Under the pieces are notes generated by a model. That model was not told the DNA's origin. It was given only the letters and a program-made list of their open reading frames with translations, and did no database searches. This document shows positions 39,982-49,269 of a stretch of 64,000 nucleotides of DNA, one piece after another. The stretch is from Halotalea alkalilenta. GTDB lineage: Bacteria > Pseudomonadota > Gammaproteobacteria > Pseudomonadales > Halomonadaceae. The DNA lies in the NCBI RefSeq assembly GCF_001648175.1, contig NZ_CP015243.1, forward strand, positions 186,001-250,000, written 5' to 3'. Each line of letters opens with the position of its first letter. The first letter of the stretch is position 1. The translations under genes and the position numbers were made by a program.

Positions 39982-40992
39982 ATGACCCAGACGATCGCAG
40001 TGATTCGCGGCGACGGTATCGGCCCCGAAATCATGGACGCCACCCTGCAGGTACTCGACAGCCTCGACGTCGGCCTCGACTACGAGTTCGTCGAAGCCGG
40101 TACCGGCGCACTCGAGTCGCAGGGCGAACTGCTGCCCCAGGCAACGCTCGAGTCGATCAGGAAGCACAAGGTGGCGCTGAAGAGCCCGCTGATGACGCCC
40201 GTGGGCGGCGGTTTCTCCTCGATCAACGTCCAGCTGCGGCGGATTTTCGATCTCTACGCCAACGTGCGTCCGGCGATCAGCTTCCCCAACACCAAGTCGC
40301 GCTACAGCAACATCGACATGATCACCGTGCGCGAGAACACCGAGGGTGCCTATCGCTCCGAGGGCCAGACCCTCTCGGAGGATGGCGAGATCGCCAAGTC
40401 TGAGATCCAGGTCACCCGCAAGGGCTCCGAGCGGATCGCCCGCTACGCCTATGAGCTGGCGAAGAGCACCGGGCGCAAGAAAGTGACCATCGTGCACAAG
40501 GCGAACATCATCAAGACCGCCTCTGGGCTGTTCCTCGAGACTGCGCGCAGGGTCGCCGAGGAGTATCCGGAGATCGAGACCCAGGAGATGATCGTCGACA
40601 ACGCCTGCATGCAGCTGGTGATGCGCCCCGAGCAGTTCGACGTGGTGGTCACCACCAACCTGTTCGGCGACATCATGTCGGATCTCTGCGCGGGTCTGGT
40701 CGGCGGCCTCGGCCTCGCCCCGGGCGCCAACATCGGCGAAGAGGCCGCGATCTTCGAAGCGGTCCACGGCTCGGCGCCGGATATCGCGGGCAAAGGCCTG
40801 GCCAACCCCTGCGCGCTGCTGCTCGCCGCCGCACAGATGCTCGACCACCTCGGCAAGCAGGACAAAGCCGAGCGGCTGCGCGCGGCGATCATCGCCACCC
40901 TCGAAGCCAAGGACAGCCTCACCCCCGATCTCGGCGGCAGCGGCACCACCTCGAGCTTCGCCGCTGCGATCGCCAAGCGCGTCGCCGCTTGA
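39982..40992 (+). CDS. NAD-dependent isocitrate dehydrogenase
   Basis: A TCA-cycle beta-decarboxylating dehydrogenase of 336 residues. It opens with AVIRGDGIGPEI and has the substrate loop VRENTEGAYRSEG, the Lys/Tyr segment KVTIVHKANI, the metal Asp residues in TTNLFGDIMSDL and the cofactor loop HGSAPDIAGKG. The Asp in SAPDIAG is the mark of NAD rather than NADP use. The length and homodimeric form suit the short bacterial NAD-IDH class rather than the E. coli NADP enzyme. AGGA lies before the ATG at 39982. Confidence 0.88.
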   Translation: MTQTIAVIRGDGIGPEIMDATLQVLDSLDVGLDYEFVEAGTGALESQGELLPQATLESIRKHKVALKSPLMTPVGGGFSSINVQLRRIFDLYANVRPAISFPNTKSRYSNIDMITVRENTEGAYRSEGQTLSEDGEIAKSEIQVTRKGSERIARYAYELAKSTGRKKVTIVHKANIIKTASGLFLETARRVAEEYPEIETQEMIVDNACMQLVMRPEQFDVVVTTNLFGDIMSDLCAGLVGGLGLAPGANIGEEAAIFEAVHGSAPDIAGKGLANPCALLLAAAQMLDHLGKQDKAERLRAAIIATLEAKDSLTPDLGGSGTTSSFAAAIAKRVAA

Positions 40993-41012
40993 TCCACCCC
41001 ATCGCATGATCG

Positions 41013-41047
41013 AAGACGGGCGGGGAATAGTACTCCCCGCCCGTCTT
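41013..41047 (+). terminator. Terminator after the isocitrate dehydrogenase gene
   Basis: AAGACGGGCGGGGA and TCCCCGCCCGTCTT form a perfect 14-bp stem with a 7-nt loop, 21 bp past the stop. The T-run is only two bases, but the stem is very strong. Confidence 0.75.
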
Positions 41048-41127
41048 GCCCCCGCACGGGACGTATCGCTTAGCCCTTCGATCTGAGCGACACTCAAAAG
41101 ACCACTCTTTTCGGACCCGTGCTCGAG

Positions 41128-41457
41128 ATGACCTATCTTTACCTGCTCATCGCGGTAACCCTCGAGGTGATCGCGACATCCGCGCTACAAGCCTCGCAGC
41201 AGTTCACTCGCCCCGTGCCGGTGGCACTGATGGTGGCCGGCTATGCCGGCGCGTTCTACTTCCTCTCGCTGACCCTGCGTGTCCTGCCAGTGGGCATCGC
41301 CTACGCATTGTGGAGCGGCATCGGGATCGTGCTGATCAGCCTGGTCGGTGTGTTCTGGTTCCGTCAGACCCTCGATGCGCCTGCGATGATCGGCCTCGGC
41401 CTGATCATCGCAGGGGTCGCGGTGGTCAATCTGTTTTCCCGTACGATCAGCCACTGA
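41128..41457 (+). CDS. SMR-family efflux protein (EmrE/SugE type)
   Basis: A small inner-membrane exporter of 109 residues with four transmembrane helices that exchanges protons for cationic drugs or guanidinium-type compounds. The essential Glu lies at residue 13 in LIAVTLEVIATSAL. LPVGIAYALWSGIGIVLI and the final GVAVVNLFS are typical. The start at 41128 (MTYLYL) aligns with EmrE; an upstream GTG at 41119 would add three residues. Confidence 0.92.
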   Translation: MTYLYLLIAVTLEVIATSALQASQQFTRPVPVALMVAGYAGAFYFLSLTLRVLPVGIAYALWSGIGIVLISLVGVFWFRQTLDAPAMIGLGLIIAGVAVVNLFSRTISH

Positions 41458-41503
41458 TTCAGCTCGGAAGTTCGACACCGGACGTTCAAGACAGGAGCCC
41501 AAG

Positions 41504-42127
41504 ATGACCCTCGCTTCGCGCCGCCACTGGGTATTCGACATGGATGGCACCCTTACCCTCGCGGTCCACGACTTTCCGGCGATCCGTCGCGCACTGGATA
41601 TCCCTGAGAATGCCGATATCCTCGGCCACCTCGCCTCGCTGCCCGAGCAAGAGTCACGCGCCAAGCACGCTTGGCTGCTCGAGCATGAGCGTGAGCTCGC
41701 TGGCATCTCGCGTCCCGCGCCAGGTGCGGTGGCACTGGTGCGACAGCTGCGGGACCAGGGTTGCGAGCTCGGTATTCTCACCCGCAACGCACGCGAACTG
41801 GCCTGGGTCACCCTGCGGGCGATCGGCCTCGACGACTGCTTCACTCCCGCCGAAGTGCTCGGGCGCGACGAAGCGAAGCCGAAACCCGACCCCGATGGCC
41901 TCTACAGGCTCGCCGCGCTCTGGAGTGCAGCGCCTGAACGGCTGGTGATGGTCGGCGACGGCGTCCACGATCTCGACGCCGGTCGCCGCGCGGGGGCCTA
42001 CACCGTATTGGTCAACCGCGCCGAAGGGCACGATCCGCGCAGCACCCCACCCTGGCCTGAGCTGGTCGACCTGGAAGTGCGCGACTGCGCGGCGCTGGCC
42101 GCAGCGCTTCGCCACTCATCGGGCTGA
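41504..42127 (+). CDS. HAD-superfamily phosphatase
   Basis: A 207-residue soluble phosphatase. The nucleophile motif I is FDMDGTLT (residues 11-18), motif II is ILTRNA, motif III includes the Lys in DEAKPKPDP and motif IV is MVGDGVHDLDAG. It resembles phosphoglycolate phosphatase-like enzymes. AGGAG lies 7 nt upstream. It may share a transcript with the SMR gene 46 bp before it. The next gene converges with a single-base gap. Confidence 0.88.
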   Translation: MTLASRRHWVFDMDGTLTLAVHDFPAIRRALDIPENADILGHLASLPEQESRAKHAWLLEHERELAGISRPAPGAVALVRQLRDQGCELGILTRNARELAWVTLRAIGLDDCFTPAEVLGRDEAKPKPDPDGLYRLAALWSAAPERLVMVGDGVHDLDAGRRAGAYTVLVNRAEGHDPRSTPPWPELVDLEVRDCAALAAALRHSSG

Positions 42128-42128
42128 C

Positions 42129-43412
42129 TCAGCCGCGCGAGGCCAAGGGCGCATCGCCCTGGACGGCGATCGGCTCGCCGCCGCCGAACAGCAGCCGCAC
42201 GGCGTCGACGGTGCGGGAGATGAACCCGCCCTCGGCCACCGGCTCGACCGCATAGAGCGCACCGCTCGCGACTACCCGCTCGCCCAGCAGCACCCGATAG
42301 CTGCCCACCGCCTCGCCTGCGCTGATCGGCGCCAGCAGCGGCGCGCGCGCGCCGACCAGCTCACTGCGCAACCCCTTCGGGTCGATATCGTCCGGCAACG
42401 ACAGCACCAGGTCATGGTCGGTGGCCACGCCGAGCTGGTCGCTCGCACCTTTCCAGATCGGCAGGTCGCCGAACGGCACCCCGGCACGGGCAAGCTGGAC
42501 GTTGCGGAAACGGTTGTAGCCGTAATCGAGCAGGACCTTCGCATCGTCGAAGCGACGCAGGTCGCTGTCCGCGCCCAGCACCACCGCGAACATCCGCCGC
42601 GACCCGCCGTTCGCTTGAGGCCGCTTGGCCGAGGCGATCACACAGTAGCCGGCGGCCGAGGTATAGCCGGTCTTGAGTCCATCCACGCTGCGGTCATCGC
42701 CGCCGACCATCAGGTTGGTCGCGTGCTTGACGAACTGACCGTGGCGAAAGACCGGCTCGGCGGAGATCTGGTAGTAGCCTGGGAACTCGCGGGTCAGCGC
42801 CAGCGCCAGTCGCCCGAGATCGCGCGCGGTCGAGTAGTGCCCTGGCGCGGTGATCCCGGAGACGTTGGCGAACCGGGTATCGCGCATGCCGAGCCGCGCC
42901 GCCTCCTGGTTCATCTCGGCGACGAAACGGGAGATATCGCCCGCCTGCGCCACCGCCAGGGTGATCGCCGCGTCATTGGCCGAGGCAATGATCAGCCCGC
43001 GCATCAGCGAGGCGATGCTGATTCGTTCGCCGGGCACCAGGTACATCTTGGATTCGTCGCCGGCGACCTCACGCACCGCCTGCGGCACGGTCACCGTCTC
43101 ATCCCAATCGAGGCGGCCAGCCTCGATCGCGCGGAACACCACGAAGGTGGTCATCAGCTTGGTCAGCGAGGCCATCGCCCGGCGCTGGTCGGCATCGTGC
43201 TCGGCCAGCACCTGGCCTGAGTCGCCGTCGAGCAGTAGCCACGAAGGCGCCTCGACTCCGCTCGGCGGCGCCACGGCCAGCGCCGGCATGGCTTGGCTCA
43301 AGCCGAAGATCGAAAGCCAACCCACCAGCACCGCGCGGGCCAAGGCGGATGAACGGGAGAGAATCGACGACGATGACGACGCGAGCGAAGCGAAAGAGAT
43401 CGAGCGAGACAT
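42129..43412 (-). CDS. D-alanyl-D-alanine carboxypeptidase (PBP5/6 type)
   Basis: Trims the terminal D-Ala from peptidoglycan stem peptides in the periplasm. The 427-residue sequence has a serine-rich N-terminus and signal helix, then the SxxK box SLTKLM, the SxN box SANDAA and the KTG box in DGLKTGYTSAAG. The C-terminal beta-rich domain of class A DD-carboxypeptidases follows. The end lacks the clear amphipathic membrane helix of E. coli DacA. No partner cell-wall genes adjoin it, so which paralogue it is remains open. Confidence 0.93.
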   Translation of the reverse strand: MSRSISFASLASSSSSILSRSSALARAVLVGWLSIFGLSQAMPALAVAPPSGVEAPSWLLLDGDSGQVLAEHDADQRRAMASLTKLMTTFVVFRAIEAGRLDWDETVTVPQAVREVAGDESKMYLVPGERISIASLMRGLIIASANDAAITLAVAQAGDISRFVAEMNQEAARLGMRDTRFANVSGITAPGHYSTARDLGRLALALTREFPGYYQISAEPVFRHGQFVKHATNLMVGGDDRSVDGLKTGYTSAAGYCVIASAKRPQANGGSRRMFAVVLGADSDLRRFDDAKVLLDYGYNRFRNVQLARAGVPFGDLPIWKGASDQLGVATDHDLVLSLPDDIDPKGLRSELVGARAPLLAPISAGEAVGSYRVLLGERVVASGALYAVEPVAEGGFISRTVDAVRLLFGGGEPIAVQGDAPLASRG

Positions 43413-43597
43413 GCGGCTACCGGCCTGGGGGGCATGACGCGCCCCGTGAATGGAGCGCGCATCATAGCCTTCGCCTCGGCCTCCAGCGACCCCGAAAGGC
43501 TCTGCCGCGGGAGCGAAGGGCCGGCGCTGCGGGATTGCGCAAAAGGCTGCTAGGCTCTCGCTGAATCATCCACGTCATCCACCACGAGCGAGCCAAG

Positions 43598-44017
43598 ATG
43601 AAAATCCTCCTGCTCCACGGCCCCAACCTCAACCTGCTCGGCAAGCGCCAGCCCGAAATCTACGGCCACGAGACCCTGCAGGACGTCGAGAACAAGGTCC
43701 GTGGCCATGCTTTCGGCCGCGCCGAGATAGAGTGCTTCCAATCGAACCACGAAGGCGAACTCATCGACGCGATTCACCGCGCTCGCGAAAGCACCGATGC
43801 CATCATCATCAACGCCGGCGCCTATACCCACACCTCGGTGGCGATCCTCGATGCGCTGAACGCATTCGAAGGCAAAGTGGTCGAGCTGCACATCTCCAAC
43901 GTCCACGCCCGCGAAAGCTTCCGCCACCACTCCTATCTCTCAGCCCGCGCCGATGGAATCATCGTCGGCCTCGGTACCTACGGCTATCTAGCCGCGGTGG
44001 ATTTCCTCACCAGCTGA
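43598..44017 (+). CDS. aroQ: Type II 3-dehydroquinate dehydratase
   Basis: Converts 3-dehydroquinate to 3-dehydroshikimate. The 139-residue protein has [17 protein letters not shown] with the catalytic Tyr, [25 protein letters not shown] and the His in [15 protein letters not shown]. Length and motifs are complete. In many gammaproteobacteria this gene precedes accB-accC, but here it does not. A 3-dehydroshikimate dehydratase gene follows one gene later, so a quinate-catabolic role is possible. Confidence 0.95.
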   Translation: MKILLLHGPNLNLLGKRQPEIYGHETLQDVENKVRGHAFGRAEIECFQSNHEGELIDAIHRARESTDAIIINAGAYTHTSVAILDALNAFEGKVVELHISNVHARESFRHHSYLSARADGIIVGLGTYGYLAAVDFLTS

Positions 44018-44025
44018 GCGGATGC

Positions 44026-44055
44026 CGCCCCCGCTGCCCAAACCGGCCGGGGGCG
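44026..44055 (+). terminator. Hairpin after aroQ
   Basis: CGCCCCCG and CGGGGGCG form a perfect 8-bp stem with a 14-nt loop, 8 bp past the aroQ stop. There is no T-run. Confidence 0.45.
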
Positions 44056-44130
44056 TCGCGCACGACGGCTTGCATTCCCGCACTGCGCGTCGCTTCATGA
44101 GTCTCGTCATCCACGCCTCACGGAGTCACC

Positions 44131-44877
44131 ATGCGTCGTATCCTTCTCGCGCTGCTGCCACTGCTGCTGAGTGCCTGTGCCGCCGCCCCGGATTCCCCCC
44201 CACGCCCCACCTCGTCCGCCACCCAGGTCGAATGGCAGCGCGTCGCTCCGGGATGCCAAGGCGACGACTGCGCCTATGTCCGTGCCGACTATCCGCGCTA
44301 CCCGGGCCAGCCCGAGCTCGACCGCGCGGTGCGTGAGGCCCTGGCGGGGCTCGCGGTGGACGTCGGTGAGACCAACACCGCCTCCGCCAGCCCCGAGGCC
44401 TATGCCACCCGCTTCCTTGCCATCGCCGCACGCGTCGGCGCCGACGACCCGCGCTGGGCGAGCGAGCTGAGCGCCCGTGAGCTGCGCCGTACTTCAAGCC
44501 TGGTGGTGCTCGAACTCGACGCCTACGTCTTCACCGGCGGCGCCCACGGCATGCCGACCACTCGCTACCTGGTCTTCGATCTGCGAGACCAGCGAGCGCT
44601 CGGGCTCGACGACCTGCTGCTGCCGGACCGCCGCGAGGCCTTCGAGCAGCTCGCCCGCGAGGCCCACGCCGACTGGGCGAGGCAGCAGTTCCCCGATGAT
44701 CCCGACTTCACCGAGCAGTGGGAATTTTCGCTCACCGACAACGTCGCGCCGCTCACCGATGGGCTGACGCTCAAGTACGACGTCTACGCGATCGCTCCCT
44801 ACTCGGAGGGCCAGCCGGAGCTGGTGATTCCTTATTCGCGACTCGATGGCATCCTCGATCCGCGCTGGCTGCAATAA
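44131..44877 (+). CDS. DUF3298-type lipoprotein
   Basis: A 248-residue exported lipoprotein. The signal peptide LALLPLLLSAC has a lipobox Cys at about residue 16, followed by a Pro/Ser linker. The mature domain contains YVFTGGAHGMPTTRYLVFDL and DGLTLKYDVYAIAPYSEGQPELVIPYSRL, the pattern of DUF3298 domains found in RsiV- and PdaC-like proteins. The function of the lone domain is unknown; lysozyme or glycan binding has been shown for some relatives. Confidence 0.85.
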   Translation: MRRILLALLPLLLSACAAAPDSPPRPTSSATQVEWQRVAPGCQGDDCAYVRADYPRYPGQPELDRAVREALAGLAVDVGETNTASASPEAYATRFLAIAARVGADDPRWASELSARELRRTSSLVVLELDAYVFTGGAHGMPTTRYLVFDLRDQRALGLDDLLLPDRREAFEQLAREAHADWARQQFPDDPDFTEQWEFSLTDNVAPLTDGLTLKYDVYAIAPYSEGQPELVIPYSRLDGILDPRWLQ

Positions 44878-44976
44878 GATGGAAGCCGGCCCGCGCCCAG
44901 CTGCGCGCCATTGCTCGCTTGTCCAGAACGACATCTGCGCTCGGCAAGCGCGTTCCCGCGGCCCCAGGAGTGACCC

Positions 44977-45834
44977 ATGCGCACCATAGCCACTGTCTGC
45001 CTCGGCGGAGATCTGGCCGACAAGCTCGAGGCGATCGCCGCCGCTGGCTTCGAAGGCGTCGAAATCTATGCCCCAGACCTGGCGCAGAGCCGTCTCACCG
45101 AAAAGCGGATCGGCCATCTCGCCCGCGAGCTGGGCCTGCGCGTGATCTGCCTGCAGCCGCTCAAGGATTTCGAGGGCCACTGTGACCCCGAACAGCGTGG
45201 CGAGCGTCTCAAGCGCAGTTTCGAGACGATGGATGCGCTCGGTACCGAGCTTTTGCTGATCGCGAGCAACACCGATCGCATGGCGAGCGCCAACCCCGAG
45301 CGCCGTCTGGACGACCTTGGCGCTGCGGCCGAGTTCGCCAGCGCCCACGACAAGCGCATCGGCTTCGAGGCGCTTGCCTGGGGCGACCAAGTCTGCGACT
45401 ACCGCCAGGCCTGGGAGATCGTGCGCCGGCTCGACCATCCACAGTTCGGATTGGTGCTCGACAGTTTCCATCCATTGGCCCGCAACGAACCGCTCGAGCT
45501 CATGGCGACCCTGCCGGCCGAGAGGATCTTCTTGGTCCAGCTCGCCGACGCGCCGCGCCGCGAGGTGTTCCTCGACAGCGGCGACGACGAGCTATGCAAG
45601 CGCCAGCTGCTCGACTGGAGCCGCCATGCGCGGCGCTTTCCGGGCGAGGGAGAGCTCGCGCTCGAGCCGTTCTATGCGGCGATCGCCGCGATCGACTATC
45701 GCGGGCCACTATCGATCGAGACGTTCAACGATCGCTACAGCGCCCACCCCGCCGCCGATGTCGCCAAGCAGGCGGCGAAGGCGCTGGATGGCGCGATCAC
45801 CCGGATCGACGCCCTGCGCAAGGAGCACCGATGA
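44977..45834 (+). CDS. quiC: 3-dehydroshikimate dehydratase, TIM-barrel type
   Basis: Likely converts 3-dehydroshikimate to protocatechuate. The 285-residue protein opens with TIATVCLGGDLADKLEAIAAAGFEGVEIY, very close to the N-terminal domain of QuiC-type enzymes. It also shares LQPLKDFEG, GFEALAWGDQV, RLDHPQFGLVLDSFHPLA, FLVQLADAPR and GPLSIETFND. Metal-binding Glu, Asp and His lie in these segments. It lacks the C-terminal hydroxyphenylpyruvate-dioxygenase-like half found in many QuiC proteins. It overlaps the next gene by four bases. Confidence 0.82.
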   Translation: MRTIATVCLGGDLADKLEAIAAAGFEGVEIYAPDLAQSRLTEKRIGHLARELGLRVICLQPLKDFEGHCDPEQRGERLKRSFETMDALGTELLLIASNTDRMASANPERRLDDLGAAAEFASAHDKRIGFEALAWGDQVCDYRQAWEIVRRLDHPQFGLVLDSFHPLARNEPLELMATLPAERIFLVQLADAPRREVFLDSGDDELCKRQLLDWSRHARRFPGEGELALEPFYAAIAAIDYRGPLSIETFNDRYSAHPAADVAKQAAKALDGAITRIDALRKEHR

Positions 45835-46268
45835 AGCGAATGCTCGGCTACTGCATCGCACTGACCGGCCTGCTGGCCTCCTCGCTGGTGGTCGCCCAGG
45901 ACCCGGCGGCCAATCCGCTGCTCGCCGAACGCGGCCATCATCGACCGCTGGTGATGATCGCACCGGAGGCCAACGACCCCGACTACCGCCGGCTGGCGAT
46001 CGAGTTCGAGCAGCCGCCCAACCGCACCGCCCTCGAGCAGCGCGGCATGCCGCTGTACACCGTGGTCGGCGGCGTCGGTAGCCGCGACGGGCGTGTGCTC
46101 ACTCCCTACGAGACCGCCGCACTCCTGGCTGCGCTGCAAAGCGATGGCTTCGGCCCGCTGCGGGTGATACTGATCGGCCGTGACGGCGAGCCGAAAATGG
46201 ATATCGAAGGCTACCTGCCGTCGTCGCAGATCCTCGACATCGCCGACAGGATCGATACGAGGCGATAG
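45831..46268 (+). CDS. DUF4174-domain exported protein
   Basis: A 145-residue protein with a cleavable signal peptide ending SSLVVAQ. The body has RPLVMIAPEANDPDY near the start and LRVILIGRDGEPKMD near the end, the strand pattern of DUF4174, a thioredoxin-fold-like domain without a CxxC motif. The role is unknown. The start overlaps the quiC stop (ATGA), and GGAG lies just upstream, so it is translationally coupled to that gene. Confidence 0.82.
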   Translation: MKRMLGYCIALTGLLASSLVVAQDPAANPLLAERGHHRPLVMIAPEANDPDYRRLAIEFEQPPNRTALEQRGMPLYTVVGGVGSRDGRVLTPYETAALLAALQSDGFGPLRVILIGRDGEPKMDIEGYLPSSQILDIADRIDTRR

Positions 46269-46434
46269 CGCAGCCCCTGCGCTCATCAGGAAGCTTAAAA
46301 AACCCCGCCGCTGCCGAATCCAGTACAGCTGAGCGCCGATAACGGTACGCACTTTGGCTTTAAGATGATCCCTATCAGCGGTGCGCCACTGCGCAGGCGC
46401 CTTCTCCATATCGCTCATGGCAAGGATCATTCCA

Positions 46435-47598
46435 ATGAAAACGCTCGATATCGTCATCGCCGGCGCCGGCATGGGCGGCCTCACTGCTGCCATCGCCCTC
46501 AAGCGCCAGGGCCATCGTGTCCGCCTGTTCGACCGCGCCCCGGAGCTGGCGCCCGCGGGCTCGGCGATCTCGGTATGGTCCAACGGAGTCAAGGTGCTCG
46601 GCGCGCTGGGGCTGAATGACGCGATCGACGCGGCCAGTGGCACCATGAGCACGATGAGCTACAGCGACCGGGACGGACGCCTGCTCACTCGCTTCAGCCT
46701 CGAGCCGCTCTACGACCAGGTACGCCAGAGCGCCAAGCCGATCGCACGAACCGAACTGCAGCGCGTACTGCTCGACGCGGTCGGTGCGGAGCACGTCACC
46801 CTCGGCGTCAGCTGTGCGCGCTATCAGCTCGAGGGCGAGCGAGTCGCCGTGTTCTTCGATGATGGGCAGCGCATCGAGGCGGACCTGCTGATCGCCGCCG
46901 ACGGCACCCACTCGAAGCTGCGCGATCTGGTCGCGGGGCGGGCGATCGAGCGCCGCTACTGCGGCTACGTCAACTGGAACGGCCGGGTCACGGCCAGTGA
47001 CGATCTTGCCCAGGCGGATGAGTGGGCGCAGTTCGTCGGCGAGGGCAAGCGGGTTTCGCTGATGCCGATGGGAGGGGATCAATTCTACTTCTTCTTCGAC
47101 GTGCCGCTCGCCAAAGGCAGCGTCAACGATCGCGACCTCTACCGCGACGAACTCAGCGAGCACTTCGCCGGCTGGGCCGCACCGGTGCAGCGGCTGATCG
47201 AGCGCCTCGACCCCGCCACCGTCGCGCGCGTCGAGATCCACGACATCGAACCGCTCGAGCGTTTGGTCGACCAGCGCGTGGCGCTGCTCGGCGACGCCGC
47301 CCACGCCATGGCGCCCGACCTCGGCCAGGGCGGCTGCCAGGCGATGGAGGATGCCTGGGTGCTGGCCGAATGCCTCGCCGCTGCGGGTGAAGACGTCCCG
47401 GCGGCACTCGAAGCCTACGACCGCGCCCGCGTCGAGCGCGTCGCCTCGATCGTCGAGCGAGCGCGAAAACGCTGCGACATCACCCACGGCAAGCAGCCGG
47501 AGGAAACCCAGGCGTGGTATGCCGAACTCCTCGAGGAGAGCGGCGATCGCGTGATCCAGGGGATGCGCAAGACCATCCTCGGCGGCCCGCTGGGCTGA
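46435..47598 (+). CDS. hpxO: FAD-dependent urate hydroxylase
   Basis: A flavin monooxygenase of 387 residues that hydroxylates urate to 5-hydroxyisourate. It matches Klebsiella HpxO over its length: the FAD motif GAGMGGLTAAIAL, AAISVW-type SAISVWSNGVKVLG, YVNWNGRV, FVGEGKRVSLMPM, FYFFFDVPL, ALLGDAAHAMAPDLGQGGCQ and the ending KRCDITHGK with GMRKTILGGPLG. The start at 46435 has AGGA about 9 nt upstream. None of the partner hpx genes for hydroxyisourate or OHCU processing are nearby. Confidence 0.9.
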   Translation: MKTLDIVIAGAGMGGLTAAIALKRQGHRVRLFDRAPELAPAGSAISVWSNGVKVLGALGLNDAIDAASGTMSTMSYSDRDGRLLTRFSLEPLYDQVRQSAKPIARTELQRVLLDAVGAEHVTLGVSCARYQLEGERVAVFFDDGQRIEADLLIAADGTHSKLRDLVAGRAIERRYCGYVNWNGRVTASDDLAQADEWAQFVGEGKRVSLMPMGGDQFYFFFDVPLAKGSVNDRDLYRDELSEHFAGWAAPVQRLIERLDPATVARVEIHDIEPLERLVDQRVALLGDAAHAMAPDLGQGGCQAMEDAWVLAECLAAAGEDVPAALEAYDRARVERVASIVERARKRCDITHGKQPEETQAWYAELLEESGDRVIQGMRKTILGGPLG

Positions 47599-47637
47599 GC
47601 GAGCCGCGGACCGAGGGCCGCTAAGGCGGGCCGATGC

Positions 47638-49257
47638 TCATTCGGCCGTCACCGTGGCGAGATGCGACACCCCTCGGTCGCGCCCGGGAATCGCCGCGAG
47701 CAGCTCCTTGGTGTAGGCCTCCCGAGGCGCAGTGAATATCCGGTGCGCCGAGCCCTGCTCGACGATAATGCCCTTGCGCATCACGATCAGCCGATCACAG
47801 ATCTGTGCCGCGACCCTCAAGTCGTGGGTGATGAACAAAAGCGAAAGATTCAGCTCCCGCTTCAAGCGCACGAACAGCTCGAGCACCTGGGCCTGGATCG
47901 AGACGTCGAGCGCGGAGACCGCTTCGTCGGCGACGATCAGCTCAGGCGCCAGTGCCAGCGCCCGGGCGATACCGATACGCTGGCGCTGGCCGCCGGAAAA
48001 CTCATGCGGGTAGCGCTCGGCGACGGCTTCGTCGAGGCCGACCGTTGCCAGCAGGGTGCGTGCCTGAGCCAGCGCCTCGGCCTTGGCCACGCCGTTGGCG
48101 ATCGGCCCCTGGGCGATCGCCATGCCGATGCGAATACGCGGGTTGAGCGAGGCGTACGGGTCCTGGAAAACCATCTGGATGCGCCGGCGCAGGGCCGCGC
48201 TGCGGTTTTCGAGCGGCGCTCCAGCGAACTGCATCACGCCTGCGTCGGCCCGCTCGAGCCCAACGATGCAGCGCCCCAAGGTCGACTTGCCCGACCCCGA
48301 CTCGCCGACGATACCCAGCGTCTCTCCTCGCCCGAGGGTGAGCGAGATGTCGTTCAGCGCCGCGACCTCACGCTTGGGTTTGAACCAACCACCGCCGCTG
48401 CGATAGACCTTGGACAACCCCTCGACGCTCAACAGCACCTCCTCACGCGCCTCGCGCTCGGGCGGCAGCGCATCCCCCGGGATCGCGTCGATCAACGCTC
48501 GGGTGTAGGCCTCCTGCGGCGCGGCGAGCAGCGCCTCGGCGGTGCCCATCTCGACGATCCGCCCATGGCGCATCACACAGACCCGGTCGGCTATTTCCGC
48601 CACCACGCCGAAGTCATGAGTGATGAACATCACCGCCATCCCCCGGCGTGCCTGGAGTGCCTTGATCAGCCGCAGAATCTGCGCCTGGGTGGTGACATCC
48701 AGCGCGGTCGTCGGCTCGTCGGCGATCAGCAGCTCAGGCTCCAAGGCCAGCGCCATGGCGATCATCACCCGCTGGCGCTGGCCGCCGGAGAGCTCGAAAG
48801 GATAGGCCCGTGCGATCGACCGGGGATCCGGCAAACCGACCTCATCGATCAGCTCGATCACCCGCGCCTGGCGCTGCCTGGTGGTCAAAAGGCCGTGGGC
48901 TTCGAACACCTCGGCGATCTGCTCGCCGATCCGCATCAGCGGATTGAGCGCGGTCATCGGCTCCTGGAAGATCATCCCGATCCGCTTGCCGCGTAGTTTA
49001 CGGTGCTCGGGCTCGCTCAGGCGCAGCAGGTCGATGCCATCGAACAGCACTCGCCCCGCGGCGGCACGCACTCCCGGCGGCAGCTGTCCCATCACCGCAT
49101 TGGCGGTCATCGACTTGCCCGACCCGGACTCTCCGACCACGCAGAGTATTTCTCCCCGGTCGAGCTCATAGCTCAGATTCTCGGCCGCATAGAGCCGGTC
49201 GGCCCCCTCGGGCAGCGCCAGCGCCAGTCGTTCGATGCGTAGCAGTGGATTGGACAT
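47638..49257 (-). CDS. Dipeptide-type ABC transporter, fused twin ATPase
   Basis: A 539-residue protein carrying both nucleotide-binding domains of a DppDF-type importer in one chain. The first domain has [21 protein letters not shown] and [12 protein letters not shown]. The second has [21 protein letters not shown] and [13 protein letters not shown] short linker near residues 265-300 joins them. This is the YejF/GsiA arrangement. It is the last gene of an operon that runs GntR, aldolase, binding protein, two permeases and this ATPase. Confidence 0.93.
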   Translation of the reverse strand: MSNPLLRIERLALALPEGADRLYAAENLSYELDRGEILCVVGESGSGKSMTANAVMGQLPPGVRAAAGRVLFDGIDLLRLSEPEHRKLRGKRIGMIFQEPMTALNPLMRIGEQIAEVFEAHGLLTTRQRQARVIELIDEVGLPDPRSIARAYPFELSGGQRQRVMIAMALALEPELLIADEPTTALDVTTQAQILRLIKALQARRGMAVMFITHDFGVVAEIADRVCVMRHGRIVEMGTAEALLAAPQEAYTRALIDAIPGDALPPEREAREEVLLSVEGLSKVYRSGGGWFKPKREVAALNDISLTLGRGETLGIVGESGSGKSTLGRCIVGLERADAGVMQFAGAPLENRSAALRRRIQMVFQDPYASLNPRIRIGMAIAQGPIANGVAKAEALAQARTLLATVGLDEAVAERYPHEFSGGQRQRIGIARALALAPELIVADEAVSALDVSIQAQVLELFVRLKRELNLSLLFITHDLRVAAQICDRLIVMRKGIIVEQGSAHRIFTAPREAYTKELLAAIPGRDRGVSHLATVTAE

Positions 49258-49269
49258 GGAGCCGGCTCC

